Of a stretch of 64,000 nt of DNA, positions 34,081 through 47,900 are shown one piece after another (position 1 is the first letter of the stretch; every line of letters begins with the position of its first letter). The translations under genes and the position numbers were made by a program. Below the pieces are notes generated by a model that had not been told where the DNA came from, ran no database searches, and worked only from the letters and a program-made list of their open reading frames with translations. The DNA comes from Aurelia coerulea (lineage: Eukaryota; Cnidaria; Scyphozoa; Semaeostomeae; Ulmaridae). The stretch spans positions 23,429,001 through 23,493,000 of the forward strand of contig CM076944.1 in assembly GCA_039566865.1 (NCBI GenBank), in the 5' to 3' direction.

Positions 34081-34797
34081 TAGCATGAAGGTCTAATTTG
34101 ACAATTTCAGCCTGTAGGTTCTTAATCCACTAGGTTTTTATACGTGGGTGGTTACTGTACCCTCCGTGTTCTTCAAGGAAGAGCGCGAGACCAGTGTGAA
34201 CTTGCGCTGAATACGCTACGTTTGAAGATTTTTCGAGCAAGCCATTATACCGACAAATCCATGCACAATTATATTCGGGGATATGATACAAATATTACTT
34301 CGCACAATCATTATCTTCCTTCAAATCAATTCTATTAAAAATGAAAAAATACGGAAAACAGAAAACAGCAAACAAAGTAAAGCAAAGCAAAATAAAGGGA
34401 ACAGATTAGAAAAACTTATTTAGATATGCATTTCAATGTTTGAAGCTTGCTGAGCGATAAAATAATATCCATTGCAAAAATAAGATGCAAACAAAAACTT
34501 AATTCAAGAAAAAACTGCTGCAGGTGTTTTGATTATCGTCTTTCTTTCACATTTCAAAGAGCGCAGCGAAAACATTTCCATATATATATTTTTGAGTTTT
34601 AAGCCCTAGGGTATCGACAGTTGCAATCAGACTGAGATGACTAGCGAGCACCTGCAAAATCATCTACAAAATTAAGGTAAACACGTGTTTGAGAAGACCA
34701 AATTCTATACGATTTCCAAGGTACGATCACTCGGTAGAACGGAATTCTGTTTGAAAATCAAGTGTTTAATTAATCTCATTGTAGCATTTCAAGGTAT
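34081..34797. other. non-coding; solo MITE end
   Basis: 34110-34160 (aggttcttaatccactaggt ... ggttactgta) is a right end of the CAGTAGAAGCCCGC family. Nothing else was recognised. Confidence 0.35.
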
Positions 34798-35481
34798 TAG
34801 GGTAGGGTGGGGTAATGTGGGTCTAAAATGAGCAAAATCTCAAAATGGATAGCTGGTAAAACGAGACTAAAATGCAAAAACCTTTCAAAAGTTTCGTTTA
34901 ATTGACATTCAGTGATTCTTCTTTCGTGAGAAAAAATCTCAGCTCTGACAAAGGCAGTTAAATATTTTTAAGAAATTTTCTCTTTTTGCAACTAAAATAG
35001 GCCCATTTTTTTCCGACAAGCGGGAAAAGTGGGTCTATTTTCAAAACGTGTACAAAATCGGAATGTGAAAGGCTAAATGGTTAAAAAATTAATGGACTTA
35101 CATTTCCCAACTATTCTCTATTTAATAGAATCACAGTCTTTGCCTTTTATCGCAAGCAATCCCGTTCCCGCAACGAAAATAAAACTACGGTCATTATGCT
35201 GTGATCCACCATCGATGCGACCTGCAAGTCAGTGACCGACTTTGATAATAACAATCAAATAAAGATGTCTGCAGTATGTTTTCTCCAATTTACTGGTTGC
35301 AAGAGAGCAACTGCAGTAATAGGAAACCCGTTTTCGCATTTTAGACAGAAAACAACGTGGCAAGATGAATGCAAGTGCGAAAATTTTAAGCAATTCAAGG
35401 CTTCGTTGAATTTGAATTATGGCTGAATTCTCAGTAGGCCCACTTTACCCCGTAGACCCACATTACCCCACCCTACCCTAT
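34798..35481. mobile_element. MITE with perfect 28-bp inverted tips
   Basis: The tips run TAGGGTAGGGTGGGGTAATG and onward to GTGGGTCTA, and the right end is the exact reverse complement. Possible 3-bp duplication ATT. The ORF inside (35232-35426) is incidental. Superfamily not assigned. Confidence 0.82.
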
Positions 35482-35499
35482 TGTTCATTCATTTATCGA

Positions 35500-36546
35500 C
35501 CGGGTGCACCAAAAACGTTCACACGCTCGAACAATTGCACGGTAGTACCGCGAATATTGCTTGGATTTGAATGAATCGAGTTTTGATTAATAGAAGAAGT
35601 ATTTTTTGTGATGATAAATAGAAAAACCACGAATATTCACATAGTCACGATTCAGTCTGCCACTGTATCATAAGAATTAGTCCTTTCCACAAGTCGCTCG
35701 AAATTTCTCCAAAACTTGCAAAAAAAATTTCCTGAAAAAGTTGCCCAAACGTTGCTCATTCATCGCCATTCATTCAAGGTCAGGTGTCACACAAACGTAT
35801 GAATGGCATACCGCGAATAACAATTCGGTCGTTTTTCAGTCAGTCTCGCATAAGTCGGATCTCTTCAGACTGACAAAAACAATCCGCAGTAGCAGCGTGG
35901 GGAATACTCTCCTAACAGAAACCTGCAATGAGGACAGATAATGTTACAATAGGATTCGCTATTTTTTATAGACACCTAGACACGAAGCAATTTGTGACTG
36001 CAAACAAAGGGAATTCCATGCCCGGTTGGTCAAGTCATAAACTAAGACAAAGAAAACCGCAATAAATTGCCCTGAAACCAAGGTCGCTAGCTCGCTTGTT
36101 TTGCATGCCGGAACTGGTTTTCAAGAGCAAACATGAGCACATATCGAGAGAACAAGGAAATTTCTAAACTTCTGCCTCGAGATTTCTATTTTTTTTGGTA
36201 CAGAAGCTAAAGCAGTAAGTGTCCTAATCATACCTAAAAGGTACGAGAATTAAATCGCCTCCCAATTGGCTTCTGCACCAAATAAATAAAGTGCCCGAAG
36301 CAATGATTAGATATATCCTTCCTCTTTCGATATGTGCTCATGCTTGCTCCTAAAAAACCATTTCTGGCATGCACAAAGAGCGAGCTAGCAGCCTGGGTTT
36401 TGCAGCTTGCATTGTTTTTGTTCAGGACTTGACCAACCGGGCATGGAATTCTCTTTGTCGGCAATCACGAATCGCTTTTGTATCTAGAAGTCAATAAAAA
36501 ATTGCAAATCATATCGTAACATTATCTGTCCTTGTTGAAACCTGCA
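35500..36546. mobile_element. CCGGGTGCACC tip followed by a large foldback
   Basis: The left tip is CCGGGTGCACCAAAAACG at 35500; no matching right tip was seen. 35926-36536 is an inverted pair about 300 bp per arm, centred near 36210 (gaattccatgcccggttggt at 36011 versus its inverse at 36425). A diverged or deleted CCGGGTG-type element is the simplest reading. Confidence 0.6.
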
Positions 36547-37820
36547 ACATAACATGTACGTGTTAAAAACTACTGTGATAAATGCTGTGATATATGCTGC
36601 TATTGTCCGGATGCATGGGTATAAAAACAATACATGAATTTACTCAAAACAAGGTGGCTTCATGTTTTCATTGCTGTAGCAAGCGGTATTAAGGGTTATC
36701 ATATAGAAGCTGCAAAGCATGAAATAAAATTTGATTTTCTACTAGACATGTTAGATCGGCAAATGTATTTATGTACATAAACGTTAAATATGACCAATTT
36801 CTCGCTAACAAATGTACAACACTAATACAGTTCCCAGTACAATATATTAATTACATATTTCTAACGAGAAAAGTTTGCCATCCAGCTAAGGTGCAACTGG
36901 GAGTCTATTCTTTCATGTGCAAAATTTTTGGGGTCTGCCTTTGCTAATCTAGAAAAAGCACTTGCGTTCTGCTTCAACGATAGTTAAAATTTCAGTTGGA
37001 GACTTACATTTGACGTCAAAGCTAAAGCACAGAATTAAAGGGGCTCCGTCGCCAAACTGTAAACAGATCTGATAACATCGCATGCACGTGTCCATTGTTC
37101 TCCATTGTCTTTTGTCTTCTGTAGTTGGTTTAGTGGTTTCATCCAAGCCACCAGAAAATGATCGTTTAAACTCCACTTATATCCAAGCAATCGTAAAGGA
37201 TATGAATGTTTGGTTTTTTCCATTGTGAAGTACAAAGATTTATCTTCAAAGCGATGCTTTCATTTTTGAAAAAAACAGGTAAGCGTCCGTGTGATGTTGC
37301 GCATCAAAAACTGCAAAAGCATTGTTTCAACTGAAATTTGGAGACAGAGCCCCTGTAAAGTCTGTTTTGGACGTCCTGACACCTGGGTCTGTTGTTGTGA
37401 CGGGTAACGGGGAGCGTAACGAAGGCAAATGGCTTAAACCGCAACATTGGCATATAGAAATATGTCAGATATAATGCAATTCGCTACACTTTTCTCTGCG
37501 ATACGATGTTTGGGTCTCATGACATTTGAAATGCACATTTGCTTCTTGTTAAACGTAATGGCAATACGGTTGCTGTGTATGTGGCATAGTAATGATACTG
37601 CCTCGAATGTAAATTTTCATACAAACAGGATATACACAATTTATTCAAACGTGGCATCAAAACAAACCCTTTAAACTTGGTCGTAGAGCTTCGTCAGCAA
37701 AAGGCCGTGAAAATAGATTTAGTTTGGACAATGCACTAAAGCTACACAGAAGCACAGCTAGAAACTGACAGACCATCGCATCGTTGGCAAGAGGCTCCTC
37801 TGTTTAAAGAGAAATTGTCA
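36547..37820. other. non-coding stretch
   Basis: Open frames on both strands around 36949-37235 show no recognisable family. No repeat boundary found. Confidence 0.3.
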
Positions 37821-38050
37821 CCCAGGGCCCTTTGCAGGCACGTTGACATTTTTGAGTTTCTGAAAGTCAGATTTGGCCTAAGCGGAAACCATAGATCAGT
37901 ATGTGTACAGACTGTAGTTCAGTATTTGCACTGACTGAGCAACTAAACAATTTGTATCAGATGCACCACTGCAGTGTGTGGATCCATGGTTTCCATTTCT
38001 ACTCAGGCCAAATTTGACTTTCAAACAGTCAGAAACTTCAGCTTGCCCGC
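37820..38050. repeat. inverted repeat related to 60880-61000
   Basis: gagtttctgaaagtcagatt at 37854 is inverted as tttgactttcaaacagtcagaaac at 38010. The block cacccagggccctttgc at 37820 has a reverse-complement relative near 60955-60975. This is a degenerate MITE without clear ends. Confidence 0.5.
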
Positions 38051-38239
38051 AAATGACCATGGGGGACAATCGCTCTTCAAGAATTCCTTGTTCCTAGCTC
38101 GAGAAAACTTCCCCAGGGAAAACCACATATCGGTACCAGTAAGAAGATGCTACAAGACGCACCCCCTAGTGCATGTTCATATAAATTCATTGCTCATTGC
38201 ACAGACTATTTAACTAAAGCAAAAGCCAATGAAACCATT

Positions 38240-38800
38240 GATCCGATTGATCCGATTAGGTACCCCTGGCAAAGATTCATTTTTTCTCTTTTGGTCCGGG
38301 GCTTACTGGCGCTTGATTAATGCAAACCGCATTGATTAACGGGGAAAATATCCCACCTTCCAGGCTACAAGCTGTCAAGTGGGATGAAATCTGCGTGTGT
38401 TTATATGAAGAAGTTCATCTTACCTTCCAGCTTTTCATCCCACTAGCCACCATTCATATGGGAAAATCCCATCCCACTTCTGCAAGATCCCATCTCTCGT
38501 AGAATGTGATCTCATCTGAACGGGATGGCTTGTCTTCCATATAAACGCAAGATGGAAATTACAAAGAATCGTATAAATGGTAGAATCTCCCCTATCAGTT
38601 CACTGCCTAGAAGGTTGACTGTGGGTGGGAGGATTTCCCCCATATAAACAGGCCCTAAATTCGAGGGGTGTATCTTTACCCCAAGAAGCGTTTGGAGATT
38701 TCTATCAGATAAAATGATTTCTACATAAATTTTCGCGGATTTCTCAACAAGATGTCTAGGGATTTCTTTTTTCGCTCGGTCTAATCGGATCAATAGGGTA
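38240..38800. repeat. possible MITE
   Basis: ttgatccgattagg near 38247 is inverted as tctaatcggatcaa near 38781. The interior has 'catataaacaggccc'-type blocks seen in foldback MITEs. Boundaries are weak. It lies just downstream of the IFT54 stop codon. Confidence 0.35.
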
Positions 38801-38901
38801 GTAGGGGAAGCACTTGATTTTCTAATCACATGTGGTGGATCCATCGGCTTCGTTGAAATAATTAATTGTGGATTTTAAGAGAATTAGTGATTGATGAAGT
38901 G

Positions 38902-38985
38902 CTATCTAGATACTCCACCAATCATGTCTCTTATTTTCTCATCGTTTCTTATTATGTTCGACTTCACTGAGCTGATTCGATCAAC
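38902..38985 (-). CDS. TRAF3IP1: TRAF3IP1 last coding exon
   Basis: Acceptor TTTCATTCTAG, phase 0. 27 codons containing VKSNIIRNDEKI and ending at GGVSR, then TAG (38904-38902). It closes the coiled coil as in known IFT54 proteins. Confidence 0.9.
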   Translation of the reverse strand, partial: VDRISSVKSNIIRNDEKIRDMIGGVSR

Positions 38986-41900
38986 CTAGAATGAAAGTAA
39001 CAGGTCACGAGTTAATAAAAATCTTGGTATCAGCATTAATTCTATATACTGGGTGAGAAATAAAATTTGACGCATTTGGTGGGCTGTGGAAAAAATATAC
39101 GTGGCCGATAATCAAAACTAAAATGTTAATCTATCAGTTAAACACTAACTTAGATGAGAACATTTTGTTTGGTAAAATCATTCATCTTTTAGGTTCATTT
39201 AGAAATCAGAGAAATGCTGGCATGAAATGAAATGAAGTGATGTAAAGGGCTTTGTATGGGAACGAGAATTGCACCTTTAATTCTAGTCCATGATTTATTT
39301 GCCATAGGAATTTAAATTGGCCAGAATCGAACGTGTGGAATTCTCGTTCCCATACAAACCCTTTACCAGCATTTTCTCGTTTCCGGTTCTAAAAGGCAAA
39401 TGATTTTAGCAACAAAATTCTGGTAAAATTTTTATATATTATCTTGAATAACGCAAAATGGCACAAGTGGGGTCACTATAAACACATACTTTTCTGAAAT
39501 TAGAGCATGTTGAGCAGATGAAAATACCTTTGGTTCATTTGTCCCACCTGTGGCATTTGGAAATTTTAGCTGTTAAACATTTTATCTGACAGTTCCCGTA
39601 GCCCTACCAATTTTGCGCAAGACTTTGGCAGTGGCATTTTTATAATGTTGACATCATAATGTAAACAACGAATACATTTGTGAATCGAGCTTGTTTCCAG
39701 CTATCTAACTCTACCTTAGCTGGCAATAATCGTGAGATATTCAAGGGTTGGGAAGCTATTTAATCTCTGTGACGCAAAAATTTGTCATCTCTGCCTGCCA
39801 AATACATTATATAGTTTAAAACCTTTGAAAAGGATTTCAATCGAAAATGAAATCTTAATTTCAATTTTATGCAAGAAAAGTATTTTCTGATCCCTTTCTG
39901 ACTATTTAGGATTTCTAGTTTTCATGTCAGCAAGTCGTCATGCTTCGAAGTCCTATTTCCTTATGACCCCCAAATTGTGTCCATTGGGAAAAGTGAAAGT
40001 GAAAGTAATCGGTCGAATGGCGTGTGTTTTTCCAGACTCATATCGGGAGAGCCACAAAATATTTCCCACTTTTGAAAATTCATAGTACCAATAGTGCATG
40101 ATGGATTAGAATGAATTGAATCGTGCTGGATAGCAGAAAGAAAGAAATAACTGTGCCCAACGAATGAGGGTATAGAGGACACGGAGCACTTTCTGTTGTT
40201 TTGCCCTTCATTTGTTATTCAACGCAGAAGCGTCGTGGCTGGGGGGGGCAGGGGGGGGGGGGCACGTGCCCCCCTAGCGTCTGAAATTCGTATATTTGTC
40301 GGAAATTCGGATCTTTGGTCGGAAATTCGGAAATTTTAAGGAAATTCGGAAATTTTTCCGAAATTTTTCATCTGCATGAATTGAAGCCTAGTAGCTACTA
40401 TCACGACCCTATTTACTAATTGATTTTTAACAAGAGGGGCATTTTCCAACAGTCTGAGGGAGGTCATATAAAAAAATTTCCTAGGTGCCAGAGCCTTTGT
40501 TTGTCGAGATATGGTCCTCGGGATTCCTTTTAAAACCGAAGAGAAAATAGCTGGATATAGGTTGGGTAAGAATTTTCTGAGAAAGGTCAAATCTTCTATT
40601 TTAGCACTGGTAAATATGGAATCAAGGGGCGTACTTTAAGCCAAAGTAAAGGACGTTTCTTCAAAAATTTTCCTCGCGCTCCGATTTATAGGAGAACTGT
40701 GACGAAGCTATCAAGGTTTCCTTGTCGCTAATGGCAAGCATGATATTGGGAGATACATTCTAAGCCAAAGTAAAGAGTGTGGCCCCAAAAATTTTCCATT
40801 TCAATGCTCCAACCTACTTAATTTACCCTGGCCACGGCACTGATTGTGGTACGCTCTATTCCCATACAGTTATAGCGAACTAATCTATATTATTGCTTCA
40901 ATTGAATGCCAGATCAGTGTCTTGCTCTCTCTGTCTAAAAATCATTTTTGTAACCAAACTGCGCATGCGCATGATGACGTCATTAGTTTTGACGTCATCA
41001 TTCGTCGGAAAATCAGCAAGTTGTGCCCCCCCTGTCAATTGGTACCCACGACGCCCCTGATTCAACGACGAGATCTTCTCGCTGGAGTTTCGGTAGTATT
41101 ACGACCATTTGTAGAAATCAATAGCCTTTCTAGCGACGTTAATAAAAGTATACTCGAACTGACTTTAGATTTCATCCACAAAACAGGTCGGTTTGTTTAA
41201 GATAAGTCAAACCTTTGTTTCACGCCACACAGCCACAAAGTCCTTTTCTTTTTGTTTCTATTTCCGTTTGTTTGTATTTATCGGTAACCATCGTTTTATA
41301 TGTAGCTGTTTTTGTAAATGTAGATTTTAGGTGTAACCTTAGTTAAATGTTCTCTATGTAATGAACCTGGGATAAGTCATGGGTTCTTGCTTCCCGGGTT
41401 ATCATCCCTGTTATGTAGTTAAGTAGTTTGTAAGTATAGTCTTAAGCACCTCATTCTTGTAAATCTTTATATTGAATATATAAAAAAAAAAATAACTTCT
41501 TGATAGATCTTACATCTTTATGAGCACTGGAAATATAGGTAAGCTCCACTTTACGAAAATGTTATGGTTGCGAAATGCCTGAAAATGGCTTAAACAGCTT
41601 GATCAAATCATAAAGAGACCGCTTACACAGATAAATAAGGAAGTACAATTTCTATGGGTGATAGAGATCTTCAGCACATTAATTACTATGGGATCGAAAA
41701 TCTTCATTATTTGCTTTAAAAATCTATTTTTTATAACTCTTGAGAGAAATGAAAAGCTTTGTGTATAGTTATGTGTGAAGAGATTCCTCATAATTTTATC
41801 AAGTGTTTTAGATCCTCTTCAGGTATTCGCAACCAAGAAATTTTCGCAAAGTCGAATTTACCAATACATCGAGTGCTCATAAAAACGCGAGAAAAATCTG

Positions 41901-44900
41901 TTATTTCCTATTATGTATTTAGATTGTACATTTTCGGGTTTTATCTTTTCCTTTGTACAAGGTGATTTGGAAAACATCTTATGCATAAAATTGAAAACTT
42001 TACCATGTTCAGATAATGAAAATGAAATGAACTGAAGAACTCTTGGTGCTACGACTTTTCGAATGTGGGACTATTTTTCTGTCTCTCCCGGTATATGATC
42101 CGCAAAACATTTGCAAATTATTTGGGAAAGTAGGTAGTGTAGTATATCATATCCTTAAATGGTCAATCATATACTGTAGACTTCAATACTTTTCTTCTGA
42201 AAATGCCTAAAAATTGCAAAAATTACAAGAATTGAAAAGAGGGATAAAGAGAAAATCTCACCATATCTGTAATTTCTAACTCTAATTCACCCAGCTGTGC
42301 ATGGAGTGGCTCAATTTCACTTTCCGTTATGCTGAAACAAGAATACCTTAATTTCAGATTCTACATAGAATCGTCAACGACCAGCCAAGCATTGTCAACA
42401 AGGTGCAAATGACCTATATATTACCCAGCTATGCAGACAGAGATGCGTCGGGGCCTGGATTCCATGGGAATTTTCACAATAAGGCTGGGAATTCAACCCT
42501 CCTACCTGAGGTGACAATATTATGGATTACATGGAGGTTTCCAACCCAGGGCTCAAAACTAGCTGCTGCGTGTCAAGTTAGTTTTATGATTGTGAGGACG
42601 GTCCGTGCATCTGATGCAAGACAATAGAGCTTAGCAATAATTAGGTGTGACAATAAGGATTAAAGTTTCATCCATGGTAGTGGAAAGAGTGTTGCAATTC
42701 CAGCCCTATGGTGAGTTTCAATCCAGAACTGAAAATTTCCCATGTAATCGACGAAAGCAATTTACAAGTCGTGCACCAGGAATGGAACTAGAATTTCGTG
42801 GAACTGAATTTCATCTTGGGTAGGAGGGCTGAAATCCCAGCCCTATGATAAAAATTCCCAGGTAATCAGGCCCTTAGAACACTCAAAAACGCTTACTTGC
42901 ATTATATCTACTTTCTATCGTTTCAGAATAACATATGACGAGATTCTTGAAGGTGAATAAGTACGAATAAAAACACTTATGTAACTATTTCAAGGTACTC
43001 TTCTGTGTTGCACATACAACATTTAGATGAGGTTAGCTTACGCCATGTATTTGCCGCAAATAACACAGTGACATTTCGTTTCACAAACCGCTGACCACTC
43101 AAAATCACCAGTCTCGCAGCTAGATTTCAAAACGAGCGAGACAACTGGCCTAGATAGGTCGTGCATCGGCTTCTGCATTCTAGCGTGAGCTCATCCGTTC
43201 GCAGTTAAATCCACTATTTGATTTTGATGGAAGAAAGGTTGGCGAACATCGGGAGACATCAATCGACGAAATTTTCGGATTAAAAAGCACTGTTCGAAGA
43301 CTTCTTGTGGCCATGAAAAAATGGCCTAATTCGTACGCAGATTCCTGTTGATCAAAGAGGATATTTCTCCAAAACTACACCGTGCCACATCAAGAACTTT
43401 ACAGGAGTCCTTGCCAAGGATGTCAGGAACATGACCTATCAGGTGGGTTATTCACTGTTTTTTGCGTTGCGACGTTATTCTAGGTTTTTTGGACACTACT
43501 CTAGAACCATGTTAGGTAAGTAACAGAAGGAACCATTTCTTCTATATTTTGTTTGTATTGAAATACTCAAGCTGGAAGTCTGGCATTTGTTTATATTGAT
43601 AAAACTACCTATGGACAATTGATATTCAGAAGCTCACATTCGTGAGTGGTCGGAAAGGCAGGTAAAATGTTATTTATCAAACTGCAGTCTAAAATGGTTC
43701 TACGGTCGTCATCTGAAATTGCCAATTTTGAGGCATTTATTTCTCCAAATCGGCACCGTGCCACATCACCAAACTTTGCCAGTGCACTTGCAATGTCTTC
43801 AGTAACAGTATGCCAGTGTCGGTATATGCACTGTTTTTTGCGTTAAACGTCAATATTCATCTTTTTAGGGGAAGGTTTTGTTTACATCGTCAACGATTTG
43901 GGCAAGGAAAAGCTTTGTCCTTTAACAATCACATACGGGGCAAGTGCTGCATGTCATGTGTTATGAGAAGCAGCTACTTCAGTACCCGATACATCGTGTA
44001 CAAGGGGATTTTTGTACTTAATGTCATAAGATTTACAATAAAATCCAACTATTTACGTCTTTTTAGACAAAATGCAAGAAGTAACGAATCCTCAAATTAA
44101 CAGTCAGAAATTTACCCACATTCCTATTTGATGCAAAAACATGTGCAAATTGCTTGATGCATTGCTGAGGGCAATGTGTCATTGTAGTTTTAATTCCACT
44201 TTATATGAAGGGGGTCAGGAATGCTGGAAAGGGGGCATAGGGGTGACTGCCCTTGCTGCCATCTGAGAAATGACCTGACTATGTTATTTTCTATTGTTTT
44301 GCCTTGTCCAACTAACTTTTGGCATCCCTGAATAGGTATTAATGTGAAAAGGGTGACAATTGTTTGCAAAATGGCTTATTCTTTTGTCTTGCAGATTCAT
44401 GCACCTTCAATGCACAGAAAATATGAAGTGATATTTTGCTTGCATATCCTTCACCCATCCAACTTGGTTAGCTTTTATACATAGATGGCATAGAGATGTA
44501 AAAACAGCAATGGACTATACAGCAGATGTTAACAGTTGCAGTTAAGATATTTCAGGGCTGTAGGATGCATCTTGAACTTGGGGGGCACAGCACATCAAGG
44601 GAGTTTTTCATCAAGCTAAAGAGACACTTCCTAAAGTGAAAAGGCACTCTTTTGTTTATTGCAAAATCTCAAGAAAGGGTGGCATGTGCCCCCAGTGCCT
44701 CCTGGTTTCTACATCACTGAGAGGTTTAAAAGAAAGAACATTTCATGAACATTTTTAGCATCATTTGCAGAAGTACACAGTATTATTGCAGGATATCTTT
44801 AGTTAGATAACTGTATTTTAATTCTGAGAGGTGTTTTCAAGTTGCTTTCACTGAATTTTTCTGTTTTTATTTGTGTGTGTATCTGTGCAGAATGATGGTT

Positions 44901-47900
44901 TTATTTTCAATAAAATTCTATTCTCATAAGAAACAAAGGCCCTTCCAAGAAATTAAGAAACTCTACTAGTAGCAGTTATCAGAGGCAATGTTGGAAATTG
45001 AGGTACCTTTCAAGTTTTGTTATTCCTGGAAAATCATTCTAACAAAAAGTGTTAGATCGAACTGGATTAATTGACAGATTTCTGATTGCAAAACTAATCA
45101 ACGAATTTCACTATTTTTCTAGAAAAGCATTGAAGGACTTGTGTAGTGAGTCTAGTACTGCCCTTACAAGTATGACAATTTGCCTTTGCCTTGCCTCGAT
45201 GTATCAGGCTCGCAAAAGATAAGATGCCTCTGCTTCAAACCGAGTGTGCGTGCGCATAAAAAACGAAAAAACCCCATGTTGCCGCAAATGATACAAGGTA
45301 TACGTTGAAACAGTACGAAGATGGGCTACCTTTGTTCAGCCTTCAGGGCCAATGAATATTTCTTATTTTCTTTCTTCCATACTTCGAATTCTTTTTGCAT
45401 GCTATCGATGTCCTCCTGTTGTGAAGAATAAAAAGATCATTTGCCTTTTTTCTTTAAGCTTCTCTTGTAGGTAATTTCTCAAGCAACAAATTAAAAGAAC
45501 TGAAGCCTTGAAAGATGCCCTTAACGACAAATTACGTGTCAACCAAAAAAAAATGATACTAACGGCTGAGCAAAAAATAATCCCTGTTTCAAAGGCAACT
45601 GCTCCCTAGATATCAAGGCAATAATATTGACGAGCAATTTATTCAGTAAAAATAAACAAGTAAATTATTAATAATTGTGCTATGAACAGTGCATTGTTAT
45701 GTACAAAGTTATGCAGTAGTGGACATCTTAAAATCCGTTTTCCAGACTGAAATCGGCTACAGTAAGAACCCGCAAAATAGAAACCACTTTATAACAAACC
45801 TCAGGCTGATTTTTTCGAAAAATGGCGCCTTCATATAAGAAACTTCTCAGCCTGATTTCTGGAAGGTTTCTTATAAGAGGAACCCAAATAAATTCATATT
45901 TAATGATCTTTGTTAAAATCAGGTGATTTTTTACAGATTTTATCCAAAAGCATCTCTATCTGTATACTTGGTATGTACGATGTGGTTGAGTAATTTTAGA
46001 AGTAACAAGAACATACCGTTTGATAGAATTTGCTCTGGGTTTGTTTAAATATTTAAGTTGAAATCACTGAAGATTTCTTAACAATGTGACAAGAAACCTT
46101 TCAGCCTGTTTCCAGATTAATGACCTTTTAAAAAGAAACTAAACAGGCTGTTTTGAAAAAACAGGTTTCTATTTTGCGGTTCTTACTGTATTCCGTTCTG
46201 AAATTATGAGGGATTTTCTCAAGAAAGCCCTTGCAAGAAACCTTTAAACAGGCCTAATTTCATGACCAAATTTTTTACCTTAATGCAACTATTTTTGCAT
46301 GCTTTAGCAAGTGTTATCCCTTTGGGGGATGAACGTGTCACCCATGGGAGCATAACAACACCATTCCCGGCGATTTCATCCTCCCAAGTGCTTAAACTTA
46401 ACGGAGTGTCCGATTTCAGTCTGATAAATTTGAAAATGGATATCAACATGTCCACCATTAAATAATTAATTTGCTAATATTATCGTCTTTATATCCAGGG
46501 AGCAATGGCCTTTTAAAAATAGGACTGTCTTTTTCATTCATCCGATACTGTTACAAAACCAGCCCTTGTAATGCTAGCGGTACCATAATAAAGGTAAGAG
46601 CTAAATGTCAAAATCGGTTTTTCCATTAAACCTGCTTATAACAGCGAAGTTACAATAATCAAAAACCTTATATATAGCAAGCATAACTAAAATAAATTGG
46701 TATAAACCAGCTCATGTGCTGTCTTGAAATAAACAAGACGACCAGGTAAGTGAAAAATCTTTTAAAATCATTTAATTAGAAACGTCTACCAATGTCTAAA
46801 TCTCCTTTTGAGTTCTTGCATCAAAATCAGCAAAATTCAGCGATTAATGTTATGCTAGCCTTTATACTTTTTTGTCAAGTTTAGTGAGCAACCTAGTTTT
46901 GAGACAAAGTAACTTTGAAAACCATAAAATTCAAAAAGTCTACAGGGCGCCCCCAAAAACATACTGTACCCTGTTTGAAAAATGACAAAAATTTGATTAC
47001 AGTGCCAATATATAAATTTCTATTTTTGGCGAGTGGATCAAAGACCAAATTTTTCTCCCATGTATAGCTGACCTTGTGACTGGTTTTAGAATTAGGAAAG
47101 GTAGCTATTTTTAGGGCTGCCGGGTATTGACAAAAATACTGCAAAAGAACTGATAAGTACCAGATTAAAGTGAATGACCTGACATATATAGCGCTTGTCT
47201 ATTAATAGGACAATGAAACTCCTAATCCCTTCATTGTTTTCTTTAGCCTTGTTTTCTTTCACCATGCACTGGATTATCAAATACAAAATACTATTTATAA
47301 ACCTATGAGATCTCATCTTTTAACTCAGGTTATTCACTTTAATTTCTTTCTCATCAATCAATTTCTCATACAGGGCGGCAATGCGACGAAGTTGGATTGA
47401 TCTGGCTTTTCTGCGTGTGCCGCATCGAAGGATTACCGCAAGTGTAAATTCGGTCTTAGTCTTATCATAGTAGTGTAACGTTAATTTACTTTGCAAAGCA
47501 TTAGTAACTTTGTGATATTGTGAGTGGAGGCAACTCGATAACGTGATGCTTTTTGCCTCCACCTCAACAATTATGAAATTTGGGTTTTGTTTTTTGTCCT
47601 TTTAAAATTTAGTGATATTAAAAAAATTAATTTCTTTCTCACGTGATATGAAACCGAGACAAAATCAGATCCAAACGCATTATAGAAAAACTGGCTCTAT
47701 GTATGCAAAAACAACTGAGGTCTGCCTCAAATTAGACGTCACATGAAAATGCCCGCAAATAAAACAAATTAAAGATTTGTATGAGCCCTTTTGCGTTTTC
47801 GCAAATCTCATGTGGCATCTAATTTGCGACAGGCTGTAAATTTGCAGTGCATTGTGAATGATTTTTAATTAAATAAGAAATAAAATTAATTTTCATACCT

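Larger units (their letters stand above)
40153..41489 (+). mobile_element. 5'-truncated LINE 3' end, split by a hAT-like MITE
   Basis: Target duplication AAATAACT (40145-40152 and 41490-41497). The coding part starts with a CPTNEGIEDTEHFLLFCPSF-type block and resumes after the MITE at RRDLLAGVS. It ends with DFIHKTGRFV and a stop near 41200, closely like the C-terminus of the LINE at 7957-10175. The 3' UTR has the family hairpin at 41364-41400 and an A-run at 41482-41492. Confidence 0.88.
40043..42091. mobile_element. TA-flanked CCGGGTGAGCC-family element, host of nested insertions
   Basis: The left tip is TCGGGAGAGCCACAAAATAT and the right is ctgtctctcccgg, with TA at 40041-40042 and 42092-42093. 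The inner blocks (ttcccacttttgaaaattcatag) match 21670 and 61129. The LINE at 40153 inserted into it. Confidence 0.82.

Noticed and set aside
35232..35426. 64-codon ORF inside the MITE at 34798-35481
   Set aside because: It lies within a short non-autonomous element and has no recognisable domain.
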